Below are positions 1 to 6,780 of a stretch of 26,724 bases of DNA, in pieces (position 1 is the first letter of the stretch; each line of letters begins with the position of its first letter). Below the pieces are notes generated by a model that worked only from the letters and a program-made list of their open reading frames with translations, did no database searches and was not told the origin of the DNA. The position numbers and the translations under genes were made by a program. Source of the DNA: Firmicutes bacterium UBA7510 (lineage in GTDB: Bacteria > Bacillota > Clostridia > Tissierellales > Sedimentibacteraceae); the NCBI GenBank assembly GCA_002479485.1, contig DLNM01000004.1, forward strand, positions 1 to 26,724, in the 5' to 3' direction.

Positions 1-10
1 TATTAGACAT

Positions 11-33
11 AAAAAAAGTGAACTATGTTCACT
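11..33 (-). terminator. Second, weaker intrinsic terminator-like hairpin
   Basis: On the minus strand a perfect 7-bp stem (AGTGAAC/GTTCACT) with a 3-nt loop is followed by seven T residues. It lies about 25 bases beyond the first terminator of the histidine phosphatase operon. The stem is short and AT-rich, so on its own it would be weak; a tandem back-up terminator is the simplest reading. It could also end a gene lying outside the window. Confidence 0.45.
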
Positions 34-55
34 CTAGAGAATTTTCCTATTAGAT

Positions 56-106
56 AAAAAAACCCAATATAAAAGATATATTAAAAAACTATCTTTAATA
101 TTAGGT
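56..106 (-). terminator. Intrinsic terminator of the xth-MATE-phosphatase operon
   Basis: Downstream of the histidine phosphatase stop codon, the minus strand folds into an 18-bp imperfect stem (61-78 with 89-106) followed by a T tract at 62-56. One position is a G.U pair only in the minus-strand RNA, which supports that direction of function. It closes the operon that starts at the xth promoter. Confidence 0.8.
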
Positions 107-119
107 TAAATATCAACAT

Positions 120-683
120 TTATTCCATATCTATTTCTTCAATAAAAATGCATTTTTTATCTTCAAATTCAAATTTAACTACCCAAGGCATAACTGATCT
201 AATTGCATTAAAGTTGTCATAGTCAAAACTCTTATCGTAATAATTTATAATTGTACTAAGTGCAGTACCGTGGCTTCCAATTACTATATTTTTACCATTA
301 TACTTGTCAACAACTTCTTCTAAGGCTCTTATATTTCTTATTTGTACCTCATTTAACGATTCCCCATCTGTTAGCTTATAATTAAAATCACTCCACTGCT
401 GTTTACAAAAGCCATTAAAATCCTCTATCCAAACATTATCAATTTTTCTTTCTCTAAAATCATCCACTGTTTCAATACTTAAGCCAACATTTTTTGCAAA
501 ATCAGCAACAGTATCTACAGCTCTTATAAATGGACTAGATAGAATAACATCTATTTTTTTATCCAATAAATAATTTGTAACCTTAATTCTATCCTTCATA
601 CCCTTATCAGTTAAAGGTCTAAAAAAATCATCGTGATTGTTATAATCAGGTTCTGCATGTCTTATAAAATATATTGTTGTCAT
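120..683 (-). CDS. Histidine phosphatase family protein (phosphoglycerate mutase-like)
   Basis: This 187-residue protein belongs to the histidine phosphatase superfamily, which transfers phosphate through a catalytic histidine. The N-terminal RHAEP motif (residues 8-12) supplies the phosphorylated His. The second conserved His lies in GSHGTALS near residue 138, and the early Arg in FIRAVD (near 58) fits the phosphate pocket. The length matches small cytoplasmic phosphatases of the CobC/YhfR/GpmB type rather than glycolytic phosphoglycerate mutase, so the substrate cannot be named. The ATG has a good upstream GGAGT ribosome binding site. It is the last gene of the xth-MATE-CDP-alcohol transferase run, 69 bases after the previous gene, with a terminator directly behind it. 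Confidence 0.85.
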   Translation of the reverse strand: MTTIYFIRHAEPDYNNHDDFFRPLTDKGMKDRIKVTNYLLDKKIDVILSSPFIRAVDTVADFAKNVGLSIETVDDFRERKIDNVWIEDFNGFCKQQWSDFNYKLTDGESLNEVQIRNIRALEEVVDKYNGKNIVIGSHGTALSTIINYYDKSFDYDNFNAIRSVMPWVVKFEFEDKKCIFIEEIDME

Positions 684-752
684 AATACTACTCCTTTAAT
701 CTTGCTTTAAAGTAATTTTAACTAAATTATCATACTCTACAAATCCAATTTT

Positions 753-1352
753 TTATAATTTGTTAGATTTAGAATAATTTGTATCTGTATAAAACAACGG
801 TATTCTCCAAATACCATTAATATCTAGGTCTAAATCTTCAGACCTTATATTGATTATTAGTTCCTCAATAGCAGAAATACTTGCTATGATACAAGCTATA
901 CAACCTAAAATATTTATATCAAACTTTATTATAAAAACAGGAATAATAAAGAGCACTATGCCAGTAAATTTGTTTAAATATGTATGCAAAAATGCTAATT
1001 TATTAAATTTAATAAATGATATAATACATGAGATAATTCTTATAATAGCAATTAATATAATCCAATATATCAATGCTTTTGATATATTAACATTAGTAAG
1101 TAAAATATATATCATAACAAATATAAATATAACATCAGCTAGGCTATCAAGTCTTGAGCCAAATTTAGATGCCAATGAGTGTTTTCGTGCAACATAACCG
1201 TCAGCAATATCACTAAATCCACTTATTATGTACATAAAAATAAATAACACACTAAATGGTTTAATATTTAGTAATATTATTGAAAGTAGTATTCTTAAAG
1301 CAGTAATAAAATTTGGGATATTTCTCATTAAAAGACTATCCTTATTTGTCAT
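753..1352 (-). CDS. CDP-alcohol phosphatidyltransferase family protein
   Basis: An integral membrane enzyme of the CDP-alcohol phosphatidyltransferase family, which condenses a CDP-lipid with an alcohol to make phospholipids. The signature D-x2-D-G-x2-A-R-x8-G-x3-D-x3-D is complete at about residues 48-73 (from DIADGYVARK to RLDSLAD), so the metal-binding and catalytic aspartates are all present. About five hydrophobic helices are visible over 199 residues. The N-terminal NIPNFITALRI resembles PgsA (phosphatidylglycerophosphate synthase), but the C-terminal half is too generic to exclude phosphatidylserine or other head-group synthases. A GAGG site precedes the ATG; a second Met at residue 9 is an alternative start. 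It follows the MATE gene by 26 bases. Confidence 0.85.
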   Translation of the reverse strand: MTNKDSLLMRNIPNFITALRILLSIILLNIKPFSVLFIFMYIISGFSDIADGYVARKHSLASKFGSRLDSLADVIFIFVMIYILLTNVNISKALIYWIILIAIIRIISCIISFIKFNKLAFLHTYLNKFTGIVLFIIPVFIIKFDINILGCIACIIASISAIEELIINIRSEDLDLDINGIWRIPLFYTDTNYSKSNKL

Positions 1353-1378
1353 GCTTTTATCCTCACTAATTTATTATT

Positions 1379-2764
1379 CTAATTATCAATAGCTTTACTT
1401 TGCCATTTACCTCTTTTATAAAAAATTGTAGTCAATATAGAGCCTATAACCCAAGCTGTTAACAATGAAATAAATACACTAGCACTATTACCATTAGGTA
1501 ATTCAGGAGTTCTTGTTAAATACGCGAATGAATAAGCCAAAGGAACTCTTATTACAACAGCAGTTATAAGTGATATCCACATTGGTGTCATAGTATCACC
1601 AGCACCTCTCATTACTCCAGATAAGCATTGAGTTATTGACATTGCTAAGTATCCAACTGCTAATATTTTCATCATGTTCATGCTTAAATTGACTAACTCA
1701 GGTGTATCAGTAAATATTGACATTAATTGTCTGCCAAATATTAGAATCAAAATTGTTATTACAGTAGCTGTTAACAATGCGAATATTGTTCCTTTTTTTG
1801 CACCTTCCATAACTCTATCATATCTTTTGGCACCAACATTTTGACCAGCAAAAGTTGTCATTGCTGTACCAAAAGAGAAATTTGGCATCATTGCAAATCC
1901 ATCTACTCTCATAACAATAACATTTGCAGCTATAAACATCTCTCCATAGCTGTTAGTAAGAGACTGAACAACTATCATAGCTAAAGAAAAAATCATTTGA
2001 GTAAGTCCAGACGGCAACCCTAGTTTAACAGTTGTTTTGACATGTTTTTTATTCCACTTCAAATGATGTAAATTAAAATCAAAAATATTATGCATCTTTG
2101 ATAACTTAATAAGGCACAATGCAGCTGAGATAACTTGAGCTATAACAGTAGCAAGTGCTACTCCAGCTACACCCATATTAAATTCGATAACAAATAATAA
2201 ATCTAATACAATGTTAATAATTGTAGCAATAAGCAAAAAAATTAATGGTGATATAGAATCCCCTAATCCTCTTAAAACACCCGACAAAATATTATAATAA
2301 GCCATACCACTTATTCCAAGAAAAATTATCAACAAATATGAAGCTGTCCAATCAATTATACTCTCTGGAGTATTTAATAATTCAAGTAATGGTCTAATTA
2401 TAAATGGGACTATTATCATTAAAACTACAGAAACTATGGCAGTTAATAATATACAGCATCCTATAGCTCCAGATAAATTTTCCCTATCTCTAGCTCCAAA
2501 ATATTGAGATACCATTATTCCAGCACCAACTGAAATTCCAACAAATAATACAAGTAATAAGTTTATTATTGGGCCAGCACTACCAACTGCTGCCAATGCA
2601 TTATCTCCAACAAATTTTCCCACTACTATACTGTCAACAGTATTATACATTTGCTGTGCAATATTACCTATAAGCATCGGTATCATAAATAAAATTATCT
2701 TTTTTAATGGATCACCTACAGTCATATCTGTGGGCTCTTTTAATTTTCTAAATAAATTTTTCAT
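1379..2764 (-). CDS. MATE family efflux transporter
   Basis: A 461-residue multidrug and toxin extrusion (MATE) transporter of the NorM/DinF type, exporting substrates against a Na+ or H+ gradient. Two homologous six-helix halves are visible, each opening with the family pattern: PMLIGNIAQQMYNTVDSIVVG (about residues 29-49) and, in the second half, a glycine-rich GLPSGLTQMIFSLAM segment near residue 249. Length and helix count are typical. The ATG has a GGAG site 11 bases upstream. It sits 28 bases after xth and shares its operon. No neighbouring regulator indicates a substrate. Confidence 0.92.
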   Translation of the reverse strand: MKNLFRKLKEPTDMTVGDPLKKIILFMIPMLIGNIAQQMYNTVDSIVVGKFVGDNALAAVGSAGPIINLLLVLFVGISVGAGIMVSQYFGARDRENLSGAIGCCILLTAIVSVVLMIIVPFIIRPLLELLNTPESIIDWTASYLLIIFLGISGMAYYNILSGVLRGLGDSISPLIFLLIATIINIVLDLLFVIEFNMGVAGVALATVIAQVISAALCLIKLSKMHNIFDFNLHHLKWNKKHVKTTVKLGLPSGLTQMIFSLAMIVVQSLTNSYGEMFIAANVIVMRVDGFAMMPNFSFGTAMTTFAGQNVGAKRYDRVMEGAKKGTIFALLTATVITILILIFGRQLMSIFTDTPELVNLSMNMMKILAVGYLAMSITQCLSGVMRGAGDTMTPMWISLITAVVIRVPLAYSFAYLTRTPELPNGNSASVFISLLTAWVIGSILTTIFYKRGKWQSKAIDN

Positions 2765-2792
2765 GTAAAGTTTTTTCTCCGTCTATAAAATA

Positions 2793-3548
2793 TTATACTA
2801 AATCAATCTCCAAACCTATTGGACAATGGTCACTTCCCAACACATCCTTATAAATTATACTATCTATTATTTTATCTTTTAAATCATCAGATACAACGAA
2901 ATAATCAATTCTCCAACCAACATTTTTTGTTCTCGCGCTAAAACGATAAGACCACCATGTATATTGATCTATCAAATCTGGATATAAATGTCTAAAACTA
3001 TCTGTAAAACCAGCCTCAATTAGCTTAGTAAATTTTTCACGCTCCTCATTTGAAAATCCTGGATTGCCTACATTAGGTTTAGGATTTTTTAAATCTATCT
3101 CTTGATGAGCAACATTTAAGTCACCACACACAATTACAGGCTTACTATTTGACAGTTTAGATAAATATTCTCTAAAGTAGTCTTCAAATTCCATCCTATA
3201 ATCAAGTCTGGCAAGCTCAGGCTGAGCGTTTGGAGTATAACAATTGACCATGTAAAAATTATCATACTCTAAGGTTATAAGTCTTCCCTCATCTGTATAC
3301 TTCCCATCCATTCCAAATGTAAAAGAAATTGGTTCTTTTTTTGTAAAAATAAGTGTACCTGAATATCCTTTTTTTTCTGCACTGTTCCAATATTGTTTAT
3401 ATTTTGGTGTATCAACCTCAGCTTGTCCATCAAGCATTTTAATCTCTTGTAAACAGACTATATCTGCATCCACATTATTAAAAAAATCCATAAAGCCTTT
3501 AGTCATACAGGCTCTAAGTCCATTAACATTCCATGAAATGATTTTCAT
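2793..3548 (-). CDS. xth: Exodeoxyribonuclease III (AP endonuclease)
   Basis: A 251-residue ExoIII/ExoA-type base-excision repair enzyme that cleaves DNA 5' of abasic sites and has 3'-5' exonuclease activity. The family motifs are intact: KIISWNVNGLRA at the N terminus (metal-binding Asn), CLQEIK (metal-binding Glu near residue 34), YTPNAQ, CGDLNVAH (Asp and Asn near 145-150), and the terminal LGSDHCPIGLEI with the catalytic Asp-His pair. The ATG at 3548 is chosen because a strong GGAGG lies six bases upstream; a longer TTG-start reading would place that site inside the gene. It is the first gene of a four-gene operon. A GCCG/CGGC hairpin of repeat family A sits just before the ribosome binding site. 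Confidence 0.95.
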   Translation of the reverse strand: MKIISWNVNGLRACMTKGFMDFFNNVDADIVCLQEIKMLDGQAEVDTPKYKQYWNSAEKKGYSGTLIFTKKEPISFTFGMDGKYTDEGRLITLEYDNFYMVNCYTPNAQPELARLDYRMEFEDYFREYLSKLSNSKPVIVCGDLNVAHQEIDLKNPKPNVGNPGFSNEEREKFTKLIEAGFTDSFRHLYPDLIDQYTWWSYRFSARTKNVGWRIDYFVVSDDLKDKIIDSIIYKDVLGSDHCPIGLEIDLV

Positions 3549-3552
3549 ACTT

Positions 3553-3580
3553 ACCTCCAATACGCCGCTTTACGGCATCA
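3553..3580 (-). repeat. Repeat family A, partial copy upstream of xth
   Basis: The hairpin GCCG-cttta-CGGC (564-576 in the 3500s) and the adjoining GGAGG of xth match the 3' end of the longer family A elements before pyrR and der. The two further hairpins of the full element are missing, so this is a remnant or a minimal form. Confidence 0.55.
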
Positions 3581-3656
3581 CAAAACTCCTTAAAATTATT
3601 GTAACTTTTTATTAATTCTTTCTACGTATATTTGTGTATAATTTGTTATTTTTACT

Positions 3657-3685
3657 ATTATAACTTAAGCAAAGTTATTTTACAA
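3657..3685 (-). promoter_or_regulatory. SigmaA promoter of the xth operon
   Basis: On the minus strand, TTGTAA (3685-3680), a 17-base spacer and a perfect TATAAT (3662-3657). Transcription would start near 3650, leaving a 5' UTR of about 100 bases that includes the partial family A hairpin. Confidence 0.65.
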
Positions 3686-3722
3686 GTTATCAAAGCTATT
3701 TTTATACAATACATTCTCTTAA

Positions 3723-3752
3723 TTGTATAAAATTTTATAAATTACATAATAT
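3723..3752 (+). promoter_or_regulatory. Possible SigmaA promoter of the DUF305 gene
   Basis: TTGTAT, an 18-base spacer and TAATAT, about 40 bases upstream of the DUF305 start codon. The region is very AT-rich, so other pairings are possible. Confidence 0.45.
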
Positions 3753-3792
3753 ATCATAAAGTACAGATAAAACCAATTAAAGGAGTAAAATA

Positions 3793-4539
3793 ATGAATAA
3801 ACAAACAAAATATTGGATAATTAGTATCGTAATTGTAGCAGTTATCATAATAGCTTGGTTAGCTTTATCAAATAAAATACCTAATAAAGATAATACTAAA
3901 AACAATGGTAATATCACAGAAAACAATAATAAAAATGGTAATGCAGACAATGTTACAAACAAAAATGAAGAAGATAAAAATTTAACTAGTTATGTACAAG
4001 AACAAGATAAAATTATGAATAAGATGATGGAAGATATGAAGAATATTCCAAATACTAAAGATCCAGCATTAGATTTTCTGCATGGTATGATACCGCATCA
4101 TGAATCAGCTATTGCTATGTCTAATAGTCTATTAAAATACGGTGGTAAAAATCAAGATATTAAACAAATTGCAGAGGAAATTATAAAGGCTCAAACAAAA
4201 GAAATTGAAGATATGAATAAACTTATAAAGGAATTAAAAGAAAATCCGCAGATCGATGAAACGAAAGAAGCTGAATATTTAAAAGAATACAAAGAGTTGG
4301 TAAATGACCCTATGGCACATTCTTCACATCAAACTAGCAATCCAAAAAGTGTAGATGAAGCATTTGCACAGGGAATGATTATGCATCATCAAATGGCTGT
4401 AGACATGTCAAAAATAATTTTAAAATATACTGACAATGAAAAAATAACTAAATTAGCGCAAGATATAATAGAAGCGCAGGAAAAAGAAATAAAGTTTATG
4501 GAAGAAATTTTAGAAAACTTAAAAGACAAAAAATCCTAA
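3793..4539 (+). CDS. Membrane-anchored DUF305 protein with two repeats
   Basis: A 248-residue protein with one N-terminal membrane helix (about residues 8-27), an Asn/Lys-rich low-complexity linker (about 30-65) and two DUF305 units exposed outside the cell. Both units carry the family's metal-ligand pattern: DFLHGMIPHHESAIAMS (about 94-110) and AFAQGMIMHHQMAVDMS (about 195-211), each followed by a helix with QTKEIEDM or QEKEIKFM. DUF305 proteins are ferritin-like helical bundles, often linked to copper or other metal handling, but the function here is not established. No lipobox cysteine is present, so it appears to be signal-anchored rather than a lipoprotein. AGGAG precedes the ATG. It is a lone plus-strand gene, convergent with pyrR. 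Confidence 0.88.
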   Translation: MNKQTKYWIISIVIVAVIIIAWLALSNKIPNKDNTKNNGNITENNNKNGNADNVTNKNEEDKNLTSYVQEQDKIMNKMMEDMKNIPNTKDPALDFLHGMIPHHESAIAMSNSLLKYGGKNQDIKQIAEEIIKAQTKEIEDMNKLIKELKENPQIDETKEAEYLKEYKELVNDPMAHSSHQTSNPKSVDEAFAQGMIMHHQMAVDMSKIILKYTDNEKITKLAQDIIEAQEKEIKFMEEILENLKDKKS

Positions 4540-4561
4540 AGTGAAAACTTTAGGATTTTTT
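4528..4561. terminator. Bidirectional terminator between the DUF305 gene and pyrR
   Basis: A perfect 12-bp inverted repeat (AAATCCTAAAGT 531-542 with ACTTTAGGATTT 547-558, in the 4500s) has a GAAA loop, A residues on one side and T residues on the other, so it works in both directions. The DUF305 stop codon is inside the left arm and the pyrR stop codon abuts the right side. Confidence 0.92.
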
Positions 4562-5102
4562 AATATTCTACTCTTTCACCAATAACAACTTGGCTTTTTT
4601 CATCTAATTCTTCAAGATATACCTTAACTCTTTCACCTCTACTTGTTGGTACGTTTTTGCCGATAAAGTCAGCTCTTATTGGCAACTCTCTGTGACCTCT
4701 ATCTATTAATACTGCAAGCTCAACATTATTTGGTCTGCCATTGTCTACAATAGCATCTAATGCAGCTCGAACTGTTCTACCTGTGTAAAGTACATCATCA
4801 ACCAAAATTACTGATTTATCCTTAATATTAAATGTAAATTTTTCTACTGATTTTGGCTCCTCAATGTCTTTTTCATAATCATCTCTATAAAATGTTATAT
4901 CAAGTGGAAATGCAGGAACATCAACACCTTCAATGTTATTAATAGCTTCTTTTATTCTTAACGCAAGTGGCCATCCACGAGTTTTAATGCCTATAAGCAC
5001 TAAATTTTGAGCACCTTTATTTTTTTCTATAATTTCGTGTGTTATTCTTGTTATGGCTCTTTTTATAGCCTGTTCATCCATTATTAAAGCCTTAATTTTC
5101 AT
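4560..5102 (-). CDS. pyrR: Bifunctional pyr operon regulator / uracil phosphoribosyltransferase
   Basis: A 180-residue PyrR. In Firmicutes this protein binds pyr mRNA leaders when UMP is high and promotes termination; it also has uracil phosphoribosyltransferase activity. The PRPP-binding loop is clear (VILVDDVLYTGRTVRAAL, about residues 94-111), as are LIGIKTRGWPLA near residue 32 and the later VLIDRGHRELPIRADFIGKN. The ATG at 5102 is chosen because GGAGG ends five bases before it and the product then begins MKIKALIMDEQA as in the family. It follows rluD across a family A repeat. No pyr biosynthetic gene lies nearby, so any RNA target is elsewhere. Confidence 0.95.
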   Translation of the reverse strand: MKIKALIMDEQAIKRAITRITHEIIEKNKGAQNLVLIGIKTRGWPLALRIKEAINNIEGVDVPAFPLDITFYRDDYEKDIEEPKSVEKFTFNIKDKSVILVDDVLYTGRTVRAALDAIVDNGRPNNVELAVLIDRGHRELPIRADFIGKNVPTSRGERVKVYLEELDEKSQVVIGERVEY

Positions 5103-5107
5103 TTTAA

Positions 5108-5198
5108 CCTCCATTATGCCGCTTCGCGGCACTACAAATAAGGACGAAAAATCGTTTTTGATTTTTCCATAGTGTGAAGATAGCACTTCACACTATCA
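5108..5198 (-). repeat. Repeat family A, full copy between rluD and pyrR
   Basis: In transcript order this contains three hairpins: an 11-bp stem (ATAGTGTGAAG arm, 169-179 with 186-196 in the 5100s), an 8-bp stem GAAAAATC/GATTTTTC (146-153 with 160-167), and TGCCGC-ttc-GCGGCA (117-131), followed by the GGAGG of pyrR. It begins at the rluD stop codon. The der copy at 18220-18311 aligns along its whole length, and several stem pairs change on both sides together. Confidence 0.8.
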
Positions 5199-6107
5199 CT
5201 CCGATTTTTCTATTTTTTCTAAAACCTTTTTAAAATAGTCTGGCAATTCTGAATCAAACTCTAAATACTCTTTAGTTGTTGGATGTATAAAGCCAATTGA
5301 TTTTGAATGTAGTAATTGCCCCTTTAGTCCAAACTTTTTATCTTCTTTTCCATAAACATCATCTCCAACAACTGGATGTCCAATATGTTTCATGTGAACT
5401 CGAATTTGATGTGTTCTTCCTGTTTCCAGCTTAAGTTTAATTAAAGTATACTTTTTATATCTTTTTATAACATCATAATTTGTTATGGCTTCCTTGCTAT
5501 TTTTAGTTGTTACACATCTTTTCTTTCTGTCCTTTTCGCTTCGACCAAGTGGAGCATTAATTACACCCTTATCGTTTTTAACTACACCTTCTACTAAAGC
5601 ATAGTAAATTCTATTAATTGAATGTTCTTTTAAGCAATTTGATAAAAAGCTGTGTGACAAATCATTTTTAGCAATAATCAAAAGTCCAGAAGTATTTTTA
5701 TCTAATCTGTGAACAATACCAGGTCTAAGTACACCATTTATTGAGGATAAATCCTCAACATTATTCATCAGTGCATTTACTAAAGTTCCGCTATAATGAC
5801 CTGCTGCCGGGTGAACTACCATTCCTTGAGGTTTATTAATTACGGCTACATCACTATCCTCATAAACAATATCAAGTTCTATGTCTTCAGCTTTTACATC
5901 TAAAACCTGAGGAGGTGGCATAATGACTTTTATTTCATCATTTATCTTTATTTTATAGTTTTTATTAATCGCTTTGTTGTTTACAGTAATATTATTATCA
6001 CCTATAAGCTTTTGAACAGCACTTCTAGATAAACTATCTAACTTAGATGAAATATATGCATCAATTCTTAAATCACTTTCCTCAGAAATTAGTTTAATTT
6101 CATCCAT
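5196..6107 (-). CDS. rluD: RluA/RluD-family 23S rRNA pseudouridine synthase
   Basis: A 303-residue RluA-family enzyme converting uridines in large-subunit rRNA to pseudouridine. An N-terminal S4 RNA-binding domain spans about residues 1-75 (from RIDAYISSKLDSLSRSAVQKLI to KINDEIKV). The catalytic domain holds the hallmark HRLDKNTSGLLIIAKN (about 132-147), whose Asp is the catalytic residue, and ETGRTHQIRVHMKHIGHPVVGD. The ATG at 6107 is chosen because the product then begins as in the family. No ribosome binding site lies at a normal distance. Instead a short ORF ends in TAATG, sharing one base with the rluD start, which suggests translation coupled to that ORF. RluD and RluB-like family members are hard to separate, so exact target positions are inferred. 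Confidence 0.92.
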   Translation of the reverse strand: MDEIKLISEESDLRIDAYISSKLDSLSRSAVQKLIGDNNITVNNKAINKNYKIKINDEIKVIMPPPQVLDVKAEDIELDIVYEDSDVAVINKPQGMVVHPAAGHYSGTLVNALMNNVEDLSSINGVLRPGIVHRLDKNTSGLLIIAKNDLSHSFLSNCLKEHSINRIYYALVEGVVKNDKGVINAPLGRSEKDRKKRCVTTKNSKEAITNYDVIKRYKKYTLIKLKLETGRTHQIRVHMKHIGHPVVGDDVYGKEDKKFGLKGQLLHSKSIGFIHPTTKEYLEFDSELPDYFKKVLEKIEKSE

Positions 6108-6229
6108 TAATATGTCCATGCCTCTATTGCACAAGAATCCCAGTCTTTATTTTCGTCTTTCTTAAGAAAGACTATAAAGACAAAATATTTGTGCATGGAC
6201 TCGGTGCATACTTTCTTATTATTTTTCAT
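6107..6229 (-). CDS. Short ORF within repeat family B, overlapping the rluD start
   Basis: A 40-codon ORF beginning MKNNKKVCTESMHKYF and ending EAWTY, starting four bases after the lspA stop and ending in TAATG with the rluD start. Its first 16 codons align with the short ORF before leuS (MKNNERISTEPMHKYF). The nucleotide differences between the two are mostly amino-acid-changing, so there is no sign of selection on the peptide. Its likely role, if any, is to carry ribosomes to the rluD start. It may be chance openness of a structured repeat. Confidence 0.35.
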   Translation of the reverse strand: MKNNKKVCTESMHKYFVFIVFLKKDENKDWDSCAIEAWTY

Positions 6230-6235
6230 TTCTTT
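6108..6235 (-). repeat. Repeat family B, copy between lspA and rluD
   Basis: Arms GTCCATGC (114-121) and GCATGGAC (193-200, in the 6100s) bracket an inner hairpin unique to this copy: GTCTTTC-ttaa-GAAAGAC (155-172) inside GTCTTTAT/ATAAAGAC (143-150 with 174-181). The 5' flank, including GAATAAGG and AAAGAAATGAAAAATAAT, aligns with the leuS copy and reaches into the last codons of lspA. The rluD start lies eight bases beyond GCATGG, the same spacing as in the other two copies. Confidence 0.75.
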
Positions 6236-6710
6236 AAACCTTATTCTCACTCTTTTCAAATTTGTTAAATAGAATTAGTATAACTAAAATAATTACACCT
6301 ACAACAAGACAGCTATCCGCAACATTAAACACAGGGAAATCATAAAAATCACCAAATCTCACATCAACAAAGTCTATAACATAGCCAAGTCTAAGTCTAT
6401 CAATAAAATTACCTATAGCACCGCTTAAAATTAATGACAGTGTTAGCTTTGTTGCAGTAGTAACCTTTTTATTGAAAACTATCATATAAATTAAAAATGC
6501 AACCAATACAACTGTTGAAATTATAAAAAATAATCTCTGATTCTGTAGTATTCCAAATGCCGCACCTCTATTTTCAACGTAAGTAAATCTTAAAAAGTTT
6601 CCTATAAGATGAACAGATGAGTTACCTTGTAAAAGAGCAACTGCAAAATATTTTGTAATTTGATCTATTGCTAAAAAAAATATAAAAATTAATCCATATA
6701 TAATATACAT
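6234..6710 (-). CDS. lspA: Lipoprotein signal peptidase (signal peptidase II)
   Basis: A 158-residue membrane aspartic protease that removes signal peptides from prolipoproteins after lipidation. Four membrane helices are visible. The conserved blocks are DQITKYF near residue 15, ENRGAAFGIL near 48, SGAIGNFIDRLRLGYVIDFV near 100 (first catalytic Asp) and FNVADSCLV near 130 (second catalytic Asp). The ATG at 6710 is chosen because GGAGGG lies immediately upstream and the product starts at the first helix; a longer reading would begin inside that site. The last codons (SENKV) fall in sequence shared with the leuS leader repeat, suggesting the C-terminal tail was reshaped by repeat family B. Confidence 0.95.
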   Translation of the reverse strand: MYIIYGLIFIFFLAIDQITKYFAVALLQGNSSVHLIGNFLRFTYVENRGAAFGILQNQRLFFIISTVVLVAFLIYMIVFNKKVTTATKLTLSLILSGAIGNFIDRLRLGYVIDFVDVRFGDFYDFPVFNVADSCLVVGVIILVILILFNKFEKSENKV

Positions 6711-6724
6711 ATATCCCTCCATAA

Positions 6725-6743
6725 TCTCAAACTATGTTTGAAA
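6725..6743 (-). repeat. Short palindrome upstream of lspA (family C)
   Basis: On the minus strand TTTCAAAC-ATA-GTTTGAGA forms an 8-bp hairpin that ends four bases before the GGAGGG of lspA. One pair is G.U only in the minus-strand RNA. It closely resembles the palindrome at 7511-7531 in the same operon. Confidence 0.5.
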
Positions 6744-6780
6744 CTTTTCAATTATTGCATAAAAATGCCATCTTTCACCT

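Noticed and set aside
3553..3575. Minimal ORF ATG-CCG-TAA before xth as a regulatory start-stop element
   Set aside because: The same bases form the GCCG/CGGC hairpin of repeat family A. The copy before der has no ribosome binding site for it, so the start-stop reading is probably accidental.
5127..5168. Short ORF starting MEKSKTIF in the family A copy before pyrR
   Set aside because: It has no ribosome binding site and is not open in the aligned copy before der.
6107..6229. Conserved small protein encoded by repeat family B
   Set aside because: Comparing the rluD and leuS copies, most base changes alter the amino acid and there is no excess of third-position changes. The open frame is better explained by coupling or chance than by a selected peptide.
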